A stretch of 64,000 bases of DNA, taken from Alistipes sp. GTDB lineage: Bacteria > Bacteroidota > Bacteroidia > Bacteroidales > Rikenellaceae. Where the stretch lies: contig JAFLRR010000006.1 of the NCBI GenBank assembly GCA_022511345.1, forward strand, positions 1 through 64,000, read 5' to 3'. This document shows, in pieces, positions 34,526-42,752 of this stretch. Under the pieces are notes generated by a model. The model was not told where the DNA came from, did no database searches, and saw nothing but the letters and a program-made list of their open reading frames with translations. How positions within the stretch are numbered: the stretch's first letter is position 1; the number at the start of each line of letters is the position of its first letter. The translations under genes were made by a program, and so were the position numbers.

Positions 34526-36814
34526 ATGCAGGAAAATCTGGTGATAGTCGAGTCTCCGGCCAAAGCCAAGACCATAGAGAAGTTTCTCGGCAAGGAGTAT
34601 GTCGTGCGGTCGAGCTTCGGCCACATACGCGACCTCTCCAAGAAGGATTTGGGCATAGACATCGACGGAGGATTCTCTCCGGTCTACGAGATTCCGCGCG
34701 ACAAGCGCAAGCTGGTCGACGATTTGGCAAAACTCTCGCGCGGCAAAACCGTGTGGCTCGCCTCCGATGAAGACCGCGAGGGCGAGGCCATAGCGTGGCA
34801 CCTTACCGAGGTTCTGGGCCTTCCGGTCGAGAGCACGCGCCGCATAGTGTTCCACGAAATCACCAAGCGCGCCATCCTCGAGGCCATCGAGAAGCCGCGC
34901 ACGGTCAACATGAACCTTGTCAATGCGCAGCAGGCGCGCCGCGTGCTCGACCGCCTGGTGGGCTTCGAGCTCTCGCCCGTGCTGTGGAAGAAGGTCAAGC
35001 CGTCGCTGTCGGCCGGCCGCGTGCAGAGCGTGGCGGTGCGTCTTCTGGTCGAGCGCGAGAGGGAGATCATCAACTTCGAGTCGGTGCCCTACTTCCGCGT
35101 CACGGCCCGCTTCAGCAGCAGCGACAACAGCTCGTTCAAGGCCGAGCTCTCGCGCCGCTTCGACACCGAAGCCGAGGCCCGCGCCTTTCTGGAGAGCTGC
35201 ACCGGCGCCCGGTTCGTAGTCTCCAAGGCCGAGGAGAAGCCCGCGCAGCGCTTCCCCGCAGCACCTTTCACCACCTCGACGCTCCAGCAGGAGGCAGGCC
35301 GCAAGTTAGGCATGTCCGTGTCGCAAATCATGTCGGTGGCCCAGCGCCTCTACGAGCAGGGTCTGATTACCTACATGCGTACCGACTCGGTCAACCTGTC
35401 GTCGCAGGCTCTGGCCCAGTGCAAGAAGGAGGTCACGGCCCTCTTCGGCGAAAATTACTCCGCCCCGCGCAACTACAAGACCCGCACCAAGGGTGCGCAG
35501 GAGGCCCACGAGGCCATCCGCCCGTCATATATCGAGCGCCGCGAAATCGAGGGCACCTCGGCCGAGAAGCGCCTCTACGACCTTATCTGGAAGCGCACCG
35601 TAGCTTCGCAGATGGTCGCTGCCGACATCGACCGCACCAACGTGGTCATCGACATGGACAACTCTTCGGAGCACTTCACCGCCTCGGGCGAGGTGGTCCG
35701 CTTCGACGGATTCCTGCGCCTCTACTCCGAGGCCGACGACGAGGAGCGCGAGCAGGGTGCCGAGGAGGTTCTGCCGGCACTCAGCGCGGGCGACGAGCTG
35801 ACCTATATCGACATCACCGCCGCCGAGCGCTTCACGACGCCTCCGGCACGCTACAACGAGGCCGCTCTGGTCAAGCGCCTCGAGGAGCTGGGCATAGGAC
35901 GCCCGTCGACCTACGCCCCGACCATCACCACTGTCATCAACCGCGGCTATGTGGTCAAGCAGAACAAGGAGGGGCAGAAACGCCAGTACGCACAGTTGAC
36001 ACTGGCCGGCGGCAAGGTGACAGCCAAAAAACTCACCGAGAGTTATGGCAAGGAGAAGAACCGCCTGGCTCCCACTGACATAGGCATGGTGGTCAACGAC
36101 TACCTCGAGTCGCAGTTCGCACCCATCATGGACTACAACTTCACGGCCAGCGTCGAGAAGGAGTTCGACCGCGTTGCCGACGGCGGCATCGCCTGGAACA
36201 AGATGATAGCCGACTTCTACGAACCCTTCCACCGCATGGTCGACGAGGCTGTCGCCTCCCGCTCGGACAAGGTTTCGTCGGCCCGCGTGCTGGGCACCGA
36301 CCCCGCCACGGGCCGTATGGTCAAGGCCCGCATCGGCCGCTACGGCCCCATGGTCGAAATCGAGGGCGCCGAGGGCGAGAAGGCCCGCTTCGCCTCGCTC
36401 AAGAAGGGCCAGCTCATCGAGTCGGTGACGCTGCAGGAGGCCCTGGAGCTCTTCGCGCTGCCGCGCAACCTCGGCGAGTTCGAGGGCGAGGAGCTTGTCA
36501 TCGGCATCGGCAAGTTCGGTCCCTATGTGCGCCACGGCAAGAGCTTCGCGTCGCTTGCCAAGGGCGACGACCCCTACACCATAGACTACGAGCGCGCTGC
36601 CGAGCTGATTGTTCAGCGCCGCGAGCAGAGCGCCGCTGCCGGAGCTCCGCTCAAGACCTTCGACGAGGAGCCGGGTCTGGTAGTCAAGAACGGCCGCTAC
36701 GGCGCCTACATAGCCTTCGGCGGCAAGAACTACCGCCTGCCCAAGGGAGCGGTACCCGAGAAGCTGACGCTCGAGGAGTGCCGCCGCATTGTCGCAACTT
36801 CGAAAAAACAGTGA
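34526..36814 (+). CDS. topA: DNA topoisomerase I
   Basis: TopA relaxes negative supercoils by single-strand passage. From ATG 34526 the protein has 762 residues. The Toprim domain starts VIVESPAKAKTIEKFLG (E9) and has the acidic LASDEDREGEA (D81, D83, E85). The active-site tyrosine is Y283 in LITYMRTDSVNLS. The C-terminus carries non-zinc toprim_C repeats (LGTDPATGRMVKARIGRYGP, GIGKFGPYVRHGKSF, VKNGRYGAYIAFGGKNYRLP) instead of zinc ribbons, as is usual in Bacteroidetes. An ATG at 34508 is in frame but sits directly on the terminator T run, so 34526 is preferred. Confidence 0.96.
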   Translation: MQENLVIVESPAKAKTIEKFLGKEYVVRSSFGHIRDLSKKDLGIDIDGGFSPVYEIPRDKRKLVDDLAKLSRGKTVWLASDEDREGEAIAWHLTEVLGLPVESTRRIVFHEITKRAILEAIEKPRTVNMNLVNAQQARRVLDRLVGFELSPVLWKKVKPSLSAGRVQSVAVRLLVEREREIINFESVPYFRVTARFSSSDNSSFKAELSRRFDTEAEARAFLESCTGARFVVSKAEEKPAQRFPAAPFTTSTLQQEAGRKLGMSVSQIMSVAQRLYEQGLITYMRTDSVNLSSQALAQCKKEVTALFGENYSAPRNYKTRTKGAQEAHEAIRPSYIERREIEGTSAEKRLYDLIWKRTVASQMVAADIDRTNVVIDMDNSSEHFTASGEVVRFDGFLRLYSEADDEEREQGAEEVLPALSAGDELTYIDITAAERFTTPPARYNEAALVKRLEELGIGRPSTYAPTITTVINRGYVVKQNKEGQKRQYAQLTLAGGKVTAKKLTESYGKEKNRLAPTDIGMVVNDYLESQFAPIMDYNFTASVEKEFDRVADGGIAWNKMIADFYEPFHRMVDEAVASRSDKVSSARVLGTDPATGRMVKARIGRYGPMVEIEGAEGEKARFASLKKGQLIESVTLQEALELFALPRNLGEFEGEELVIGIGKFGPYVRHGKSFASLAKGDDPYTIDYERAAELIVQRREQSAAAGAPLKTFDEEPGLVVKNGRYGAYIAFGGKNYRLPKGAVPEKLTLEECRRIVATSKKQ

Positions 36815-36821
36815 TAAAGCC

Positions 36822-38024
36822 ATGAAGAGACTTATCGTATTGGCAGCTGCCGCACTCTGCATGAGTGCCGCTGCGCAGGCCCCCGAGGCACCCGCCGGTG
36901 GCGACGGCTACAACTTCGTCGACACCAAAATCATCCCGACCACTCCGGTCAAGAACCAGTATCGCAGCGGCACCTGCTGGTGCTTCTCGACGCTCACGTT
37001 CCTCGAGAGCGAGATCATGCGCAACGGCGGTGCTCCCGTGCACCTGTCCGAGATGTGGATTGTCCGCCACTCGTTCAAGGACAAGGCCGTGAAGTATGTC
37101 CGCCTGCACGGACACCTCAATTTCGCCGAGGGCGGCGCTTCGCACGACGTCACCGAGGGCATCAAGGCTCACGGCATCGTGCCGTTCGAGGCCTATCCCG
37201 GTCTGGACTACGGCACCGACAAGCCCGACTTCCACGAGATTACCCCCGTGCTGCAGGCTTACCTCGACGCTGTCATCAAGTCCGGCGACCGCTCGGGCCG
37301 TCCGCTTTCGACTGCCTGGGAGCGCGGTTTCGATGCTCTGCTTGACACCTACTTCGGTCCGCTGCCCGAGACTTTCGAGTATGAGGGCCGCAGCTACACG
37401 CCTCAGAGCTATGCCGCGTCGCTGCCCGTCGACATGGACGACTATGTAGACATCTCCTCGTTCACGCACCATCCCTTCTACGAGACATTCATCATCGAGA
37501 TTCCCGACAACTGGATGTACGGCAAGGTATACAACCTGCCTCTGGACGAGATGATGGAGGTCATCGACAGCGCTCTTGCCGGCGGCTACACCGTATCGTG
37601 GGGCACCGACGTGAGCGAGAAGGGCTTCAGCCGCACCAAGGGTATCGGCGTCATGCCCGAGGCCGCCGTCGAGGAGATGGACGGCACGGAGGCCGAGCGC
37701 TGGGGCAAGCTCACCGAGAAGGAGAAGGAGGATGCTCTCTACAAGCTCGACAAGCCCGGCCGCGAGGTTACCGTCACGCAGCAGATGCGTCAGGAGGCTT
37801 TCGACAACTACCTGACCACCGACGACCACGGCATGGTCATCATGGGTACTGCCGACGACTGCAACGGCACGCACTACTACAAGGTTCAGAACTCGTGGGA
37901 TACCGTCAAGCCCTACGACGGCTTCTGGTACTTCTCGCGTCCGTTCGTAGCCTACAAGACCACCTCTATCATGGTCAACAAGAAGGCCATTCCGGCACCT
38001 ATCCGCAAGAAGCTGGGTCTGTAA
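36822..38024 (+). CDS. Exported C1 peptidase (PepC/bleomycin hydrolase-like)
   Basis: This 400-residue papain-family cysteine peptidase has an N-terminal signal peptide (LIVLAAAALCMSAAAQA). The active site is complete: Q46 and C52 in KNQYRSGTCWCFS, H336 in DDHGMVIMGTA, and N357 in VQNSWDT. It is related to aminopeptidase C/bleomycin hydrolase, which is cytoplasmic in most bacteria; this form is likely periplasmic or secreted and may trim peptides for uptake. The codon pattern is very regular, suggesting high expression. It follows topA by 7 bases and ends at a strong hairpin. Confidence 0.9.
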   Translation: MKRLIVLAAAALCMSAAAQAPEAPAGGDGYNFVDTKIIPTTPVKNQYRSGTCWCFSTLTFLESEIMRNGGAPVHLSEMWIVRHSFKDKAVKYVRLHGHLNFAEGGASHDVTEGIKAHGIVPFEAYPGLDYGTDKPDFHEITPVLQAYLDAVIKSGDRSGRPLSTAWERGFDALLDTYFGPLPETFEYEGRSYTPQSYAASLPVDMDDYVDISSFTHHPFYETFIIEIPDNWMYGKVYNLPLDEMMEVIDSALAGGYTVSWGTDVSEKGFSRTKGIGVMPEAAVEEMDGTEAERWGKLTEKEKEDALYKLDKPGREVTVTQQMRQEAFDNYLTTDDHGMVIMGTADDCNGTHYYKVQNSWDTVKPYDGFWYFSRPFVAYKTTSIMVNKKAIPAPIRKKLGL

Positions 38025-38043
38025 CGGTCATTGCCCGATAATG

Positions 38044-38076
38044 AAACATCGCGCGACTCTTTGTCGCGCGATGTTT
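38044..38076. terminator. Perfect 14-bp hairpin between convergent genes
   Basis: AAACATCGCGCGAC and GTCGCGCGATGTTT pair exactly around the 5-base loop TCTTT. The stem ends in AAA/TTT on either side, so it can terminate both the peptidase transcript (plus) and the prfC transcript (minus). Confidence 0.8.
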
Positions 38077-38121
38077 CGTTATTCGGCTCTTCTGCGCCGC
38101 TGCTTTACTTTACCTCTGCAC

Positions 38122-39705
38122 CTAAAACTCCGAGGTGAAGTGGAATCGGACATCCTTGAAATTCTCCTGAGCCAGCGCCAGGGCATAGCTCGTATCGGCT
38201 AAAAATACGTCGCGCCCGTGCTTGTCGACAGCCATGTTCGAATGCTTGCGGCGCTTGAAGTCGGCCAGCTGCTCGGCGTTGTCGCTCTCCACCCAGCAGG
38301 CCTTGTGTATCGAAATCGGCTCCCAGCGGCACGAAGCGCCGTACTCGTGTTCCAGGCGGTACTGTATGACCTCGAACTGCAGCGCGCCGACCGTGCCGAT
38401 AATCTTGCGGCCGTTGAGCGACGAGGTGAACAGCTGCGCCACACCCTCGTCCATGAGCTGGTCGATGCCTTTGGCCAGCTGCTTGAATTTCATCGGGTCG
38501 GCATTTTCGATGTAGCGGAACTGCTCGGGCGAGAACGAGGGTATGCCGGTGAACTTGAGCTTCTCGCCCTCGGTGAAGGTGTCGCCTATCTTGAAGTTGC
38601 CCGTGTCGTGCAGACCCACTATGTCGCCCGGGTAGGCGAAGTCTATGACCGACTTCTTCTCGGCCATGAAGGCCGTGGGCGACGAGAATTTGAGCTGCTT
38701 GCCGCTGCGCACATGCAGATAGTTCTTGTTGCGCTCGAACATTCCCGAGCATATCTTCAGAAAGGCTATGCGGTCGCGGTGGTTGGGGTCCATGTTGGCG
38801 TGTATCTTGAACACGAAGCCGCTCATCTTCGGCTCCGAGGGCTCGATGGTGCGCGTCTCGGTGGTCGACTGGCGGGGCGAGGGGGCTATGCGGATGAAAC
38901 ACTCGAGCAGCTCCCTCACGCCGAAGTTGTTGACCGCCGACCCGAAGAATACGGGCGCCAGCTCGCCGCGCAGGTAAGCCTCGCGGTCGAATGCGTCGTA
39001 GACGCCCTCCACAAGCTCCACGTCGCTGCGCAGCTGTGCGGCATAGCTGCCGCCTATGCGGCTGTCGAGCTCAGCCGAGGCCAGGTCGTCGATTTCCACT
39101 GTCGAGGCGTCGGCCGTCAGGCGTTCGTCCGAGGTGAAGAGCGAGAGGTTGTGCTCGTAGAGGTTGTATACGCCCTTGAACGTGGCTCCGCTCGAGATGG
39201 GGAAGGCCAGCGGCCGCACGCGAATCTTCAGCTCGCGCTCCACCTCGTCCAGCAGGTCGAAGGGGTCCTTGCAGGGGCGGTCCAGCTTGTTGATGAATAC
39301 CATCACGGGCGTGTTGCGCATGCGGCACACGTTCATCAGGCGCCGCGTCTGCGTCTCGACACCCTTGGCGCCGTCGATTACGATTATTACCGAATCCACG
39401 GCCGTCAGCGTGCGGTAGGTATCCTCGGCGAAATCCTCGTGGCCGGGCGTGTCGAGGATGTTGATTTTCACGTCGCGGTACTCGAAACCCATGACCGACG
39501 TAGCCACCGAGATGCCTCGCTGGCGTTCGATCTCCATGAAGTCCGACGTTGCGCCCTTCTTTATCTTGTTGCTTTTGACGGCGCCGGCCACATGTATCGC
39601 GCCGCCGAACAGCAGCAGCTTCTCGGTCAGCGTGGTCTTTCCGGCGTCGGGGTGCGAAATTATCGCAAAGGTGCGCCTGCGCGCAATCTCCTCCTGAAGT
39701 GTCAT
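38122..39705 (-). CDS. prfC: Peptide chain release factor 3
   Basis: RF3 is the GTPase that recycles RF1 and RF2 from the ribosome. From ATG 39705 the protein has 527 residues. It has the G1 loop [15 protein letters not shown] (about 15-29), the switch region [32 protein letters not shown], and [10 protein letters not shown]. The RF3-type C-terminal domain is present ([38 protein letters not shown]). The frame runs on upstream to 40035 but that part overlaps the DUF3127 gene and is not family-like. It is 32 bases after the DUF3127 gene. Confidence 0.95.
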   Translation of the reverse strand: MTLQEEIARRRTFAIISHPDAGKTTLTEKLLLFGGAIHVAGAVKSNKIKKGATSDFMEIERQRGISVATSVMGFEYRDVKINILDTPGHEDFAEDTYRTLTAVDSVIIVIDGAKGVETQTRRLMNVCRMRNTPVMVFINKLDRPCKDPFDLLDEVERELKIRVRPLAFPISSGATFKGVYNLYEHNLSLFTSDERLTADASTVEIDDLASAELDSRIGGSYAAQLRSDVELVEGVYDAFDREAYLRGELAPVFFGSAVNNFGVRELLECFIRIAPSPRQSTTETRTIEPSEPKMSGFVFKIHANMDPNHRDRIAFLKICSGMFERNKNYLHVRSGKQLKFSSPTAFMAEKKSVIDFAYPGDIVGLHDTGNFKIGDTFTEGEKLKFTGIPSFSPEQFRYIENADPMKFKQLAKGIDQLMDEGVAQLFTSSLNGRKIIGTVGALQFEVIQYRLEHEYGASCRWEPISIHKACWVESDNAEQLADFKRRKHSNMAVDKHGRDVFLADTSYALALAQENFKDVRFHFTSEF

Positions 39706-39737
39706 TTTGGCGTGCTTAAGGTGCTGTGTCGATACTC

Positions 39738-40100
39738 TCAGAAGGGCAGGTCGTCGACCGTCTGCGCGGCCTGCGGAGCATATGACTCTTCGTCGGCTGC
39801 GGTCGGCATGTCGGGATTCTCTGCCGGGGCGCTCTGCTGTGCGGGCTGCACGCGCCATGCGCGCACGTCGGTGTACCAGCGGCCGTTGTACTCGCGCGAC
39901 TCGAGGTTGAACGATACGGTGTATGCTGCACCCTCGCGCAGACGGGCCACCTCCGACTCCTTGTTGAAAAATATGACGCACACCTTGCGCGAATAGTCGC
40001 CCGGCAGGTCGAAAATCACCTCCTGGCGCTGCCACTCTCCGCGTGCGGATGTTCCCTTCACGGGCGGCATGATTTTGTAAACGGTTCCTTCGAACTCCAT
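39738..40100 (-). CDS. DUF3127 protein with SSB-like acidic tail
   Basis: This 120-residue protein has a DUF3127 domain ([31 protein letters not shown]), an OB-fold-like region of about 90 residues. A short disordered Ala/Pro linker leads to the ending TVDDLPF. That tip is the same as the protein-docking tail of Bacteroidetes single-stranded DNA-binding proteins (DDLPF/DDIPF). DUF3127 has no established function; the tail suggests a role at single-stranded DNA, binding SSB partners. The consensus -7 box at 40125-40132 drives it, and prfC follows in the same direction. Confidence 0.85.
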   Translation of the reverse strand: MEFEGTVYKIMPPVKGTSARGEWQRQEVIFDLPGDYSRKVCVIFFNKESEVARLREGAAYTVSFNLESREYNGRWYTDVRAWRVQPAQQSAPAENPDMPTAADEESYAPQAAQTVDDLPF

Positions 40101-40124
40101 AGCAATTCAGATTTCATTAATGCG

Positions 40125-40132
40125 CAAAGGTA
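40125..40132 (-). promoter_or_regulatory. -7 box for the DUF3127-prfC unit
   Basis: The minus strand reads TACCTTTG, 24 bases before the ATG at 40100. A plus-strand box for bamD lies 105 bases away, so this 180-base gap is a divergent promoter region. Confidence 0.7.
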
Positions 40133-40237
40133 CTAATTTTTCCGCAAACAAGCGCTGCCGCCCGGGCCTGAGTGCGCCGCCGCGCATGCGGCCGACAATA
40201 TTTCGCGTGCGAATGCGTCAATTTCAAAAATATTCGT

Positions 40238-40245
40238 TAACTTTG
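40238..40245 (+). promoter_or_regulatory. -7 box of the bamD-rpoZ-coaBC-recN promoter
   Basis: The plus strand reads TAACTTTG, with 35 bases between it and the bamD ATG. Confidence 0.7.
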
Positions 40246-40280
40246 CACGATTATTCGCGCAACGCGACAGACTTAACGTC

Positions 40281-41108
40281 ATGAAGAATTTGTTGAAATA
40301 TCTCGCACCGGTGCTGCTTGCCGCCTTTTTCTTCGGCGGCTGCGGCGTGACGCGCATCCTGCGCTCGGACGACCCCGAACTCATCTACTCCAAGGCCCTC
40401 GAGTTCAAGGACCGTCAGAAGTGGTCGCGTGCGGTGACGATGCTCGAGAGCGTCGAGCACTACTATGTGGGTTCGCCGCGCGAGGACAGCATAATGTTCT
40501 ACAAGGCCTTCTGCCGCTATCGCGACCGCGACTACGACGGAGCGTCGACCATCCTCGACGAGTTCCGCCGCAAGTTCGGCCGCAGCGTCTTCATCGAGGA
40601 TGCCGAGGTGATGTATGCGCTCTGCTTCTACTACATGTCGCCCGGCCCCACGCGCGACCAGACCATGACCACGCGCGCTCTGCAGGCTCTGGGCGAGTTC
40701 ATCGTCCGCTACCCGCAGTCGACGCATGTCGAGTCTTTCGGCAAGGTCATCGACGAGCTGAAGGAGCGCCTCTGCGAGAAGGCCTACAACAACGCCTACA
40801 CATATTATAAAATAGGCCGCTACAAGTCGGCCATCATCGCTCTGCGCAACGCCATTCGGGAATTTCCCGATTCGCACCGCCGCGAGGAGCTGATGTATCT
40901 GATTGTCAAGTCGAGCCAGAAGCTGGCCGACAACTCGATATCCGAGAAGCAGCTCGACCGCTACATGGCTCTGCTCGACTCCTACTACTCGTTCATCGAC
41001 GAGTATCCCGAGTCCTCCTACCGCAAGGAGCTGGAGAAGGCCGTGAAGGTGGCCAAGGACTTCATCGACAAGAACGGAGCCGACAACCGAACCGACATTC
41101 AGGAGTAA
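40281..41108 (+). CDS. bamD: Outer membrane protein assembly lipoprotein BamD
   Basis: BamD is the essential lipoprotein of the complex that folds beta-barrel proteins into the outer membrane. The 275-residue sequence has a lipoprotein signal (VLLAAFFFGGC, lipidated cysteine at 21) followed by TPR-like helical pairs: DPELIYSKALEFKDRQKWSRAV, DSIMFYKAFCRYRDRDYDGAS, YNNAYTYYKIGRYKSAIIAL and a last pair ending EYPESSYRKELEKAV. This matches YfiO/BamD in length and repeat pattern. It leads a run with rpoZ, coaBC and recN, the usual order in Bacteroidales. Confidence 0.93.
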   Translation: MKNLLKYLAPVLLAAFFFGGCGVTRILRSDDPELIYSKALEFKDRQKWSRAVTMLESVEHYYVGSPREDSIMFYKAFCRYRDRDYDGASTILDEFRRKFGRSVFIEDAEVMYALCFYYMSPGPTRDQTMTTRALQALGEFIVRYPQSTHVESFGKVIDELKERLCEKAYNNAYTYYKIGRYKSAIIALRNAIREFPDSHRREELMYLIVKSSQKLADNSISEKQLDRYMALLDSYYSFIDEYPESSYRKELEKAVKVAKDFIDKNGADNRTDIQE

Positions 41109-41127
41109 AAGAGACTAAATACAGGAT

Positions 41128-41454
41128 ATGGAACTCAAAAAGAACATTCCGGGCAACACCATCACCCGCAAACTCGTAGACCTCGACCGCGAGACCGGCA
41201 ACATCTATGAGACGGTGAACATCATCGCGCGCCGCGCCAACCAGATTTCGGCCGAACTCAAGAACGAGCTCAACCGCAAGCTGGCCGACTTCTCGTCGCC
41301 CTCGGACGCTCTCGAGGAGACCTTCGAGAACCGCGAGCAGATCGAGATTTCGCGTTACTACGAGGGTCTGCCCAAGCCGACCATCATCGCTACCGAGGAG
41401 TTCCTCGACGGCGAGGTCGTCTACCGCGAGGGCAAAAACCGCGACAACGACTGA
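41128..41454 (+). CDS. rpoZ: DNA-directed RNA polymerase omega subunit (Bacteroidetes type)
   Basis: This 108-residue protein matches the Rpb6/omega family in its Bacteroidetes form: TITRKLVDLDRETGNIYETV, then the helix IIARRANQISAELKNELNRKL with the conserved ARRA motif, and a long acidic C-terminal part. Omega aids assembly of RNA polymerase. It is placed between bamD and coaBC, 19 bases after bamD, as in related genomes. Confidence 0.9.
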   Translation: MELKKNIPGNTITRKLVDLDRETGNIYETVNIIARRANQISAELKNELNRKLADFSSPSDALEETFENREQIEISRYYEGLPKPTIIATEEFLDGEVVYREGKNRDND

Positions 41455-41525
41455 CACCCGTAACTCCGGTCTGCGGTGCACCCGCAAGCGGGATGTGCCG
41501 GCGCCGGTGCGACATTGCTAAGACG

Positions 41526-42752
41526 ATGCTCGAAGGCAAACACATAATATTAGGTATCACGGGCAGCATAGCGGCTTACAAAGCGGCTGTGCTGTGTCGT
41601 CTGTTGGTACGTGCCGGTGCCGAGGTCAGGGTGCTCATGACACCTGTGGCCAAGCGCTTCATCACGCCGCTGACTATGGCCACTCTGTCGAAGAATCCGG
41701 TCTTTACGGAGTTCTTCGACCCCGAAAACGGCGCCTGGAACTCGCACGTGTCGCTGGGCGAGTGGGCCGACTGCCTGCTCATAGCCCCCGCCACGGCCAA
41801 CACCATGGCCAAGATGGCCGGCGGCATTGCCGACAATCTGCTGCTGACCACATACCTGTCGGCCCGTTCGCAGACGGTGGTCGCACCGGCCATGGATTTG
41901 GACATGTATGCCCACCCGGCTACGCAGAGCGCCATGGATGTGCTGCGCAGCCGCGGCGTGAAGTTCATAGAGCCTGCCGAGGGCGAGCTGGCCAGCGGGC
42001 TCAGCGGCAAGGGCCGCATGGCCGAACCCGAAGATATCGTCGCATTCGTCGACGAGCTTCTTACCGAAAAAAAAAAGAGTCTGACGGGCCTTCGCTTCAT
42101 GGTCACGGCCGGAGCGACCGAGGAGCCCATTGACCCGGTGCGTTTTGTCACCAACCGCTCGACGGGCAAGATGGGCTGCGCCATTGCAGACGAGCTGCTG
42201 GCGCGCGGCGGGCAGGTGACGATTGTCTGCGGCCGCACGAACGTCGAGCTCCCGGCCGGTGCCGAGGTAGTCGAGGCGCTCTCTGCCGAGCAGATGTACA
42301 GGGCTGCTGCGGCAGCCTTCGAGAGAGCCGATGCAGGCATCATGTGCGCCGCCGTGGCCGACTATGCGCCCGCGGAGGTAGCCGACACGAAAATCAAGAA
42401 ACACGACGGCGAGATGCTCCTGCGCATGCGCCGCACTCCCGACATAGCCGCCTCGCTGGGAGCGGTCAAGGGCAGCCGCCTGCTGGTCGGCTTCGCGCTG
42501 GAGACCGACAGCGAGATGGATAATGCGCGCGGCAAGCTCGAGCGCAAGAATCTCGACTTCATAGTCCTCAATTCGCTGCGCGACAAGGGTGCAGGATTCG
42601 GCACCGACACCAACAAAATTACGCTTCTCGACCGCTCGTCGGCGGAGTCTCTGCCTCTGATGTCCAAGCGCGACGCGGCCAAGGCCATAGTCGACAAAAT
42701 CGAAAAACTCATAACCGCACAAGGCGATGCTTCAACGGCTCTCGGTAGATAA
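41526..42752 (+). CDS. coaBC: Bifunctional CoaBC (phosphopantothenoylcysteine synthetase/decarboxylase)
   Basis: CoaBC joins cysteine to 4'-phosphopantothenate and decarboxylates the product, two steps of coenzyme A synthesis. The 408-residue protein has the flavoprotein decarboxylase part first (ILGITGSIAAYKAAVLCR; APATANTMAKMAGGIADNLL, with the PxANT-type motif) and the CTP-dependent synthetase part second (MVTAGATEEPIDPVRFVTNRS, GKMGCAIADELL, NDI-like motif region). ATG 41526 is chosen over an upstream start at 41493. The stop overlaps recN by 26 bases. Confidence 0.95.
   Translation: MLEGKHIILGITGSIAAYKAAVLCRLLVRAGAEVRVLMTPVAKRFITPLTMATLSKNPVFTEFFDPENGAWNSHVSLGEWADCLLIAPATANTMAKMAGGIADNLLLTTYLSARSQTVVAPAMDLDMYAHPATQSAMDVLRSRGVKFIEPAEGELASGLSGKGRMAEPEDIVAFVDELLTEKKKSLTGLRFMVTAGATEEPIDPVRFVTNRSTGKMGCAIADELLARGGQVTIVCGRTNVELPAGAEVVEALSAEQMYRAAAAAFERADAGIMCAAVADYAPAEVADTKIKKHDGEMLLRMRRTPDIAASLGAVKGSRLLVGFALETDSEMDNARGKLERKNLDFIVLNSLRDKGAGFGTDTNKITLLDRSSAESLPLMSKRDAAKAIVDKIEKLITAQGDASTALGR

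Noticed and set aside
38122..40035. Upstream extension of prfC into the DUF3127 gene
   Set aside because: Family alignment by eye starts at [13 protein letters not shown] (39705); the extension is Arg/Ala-rich and overlaps a better gene.
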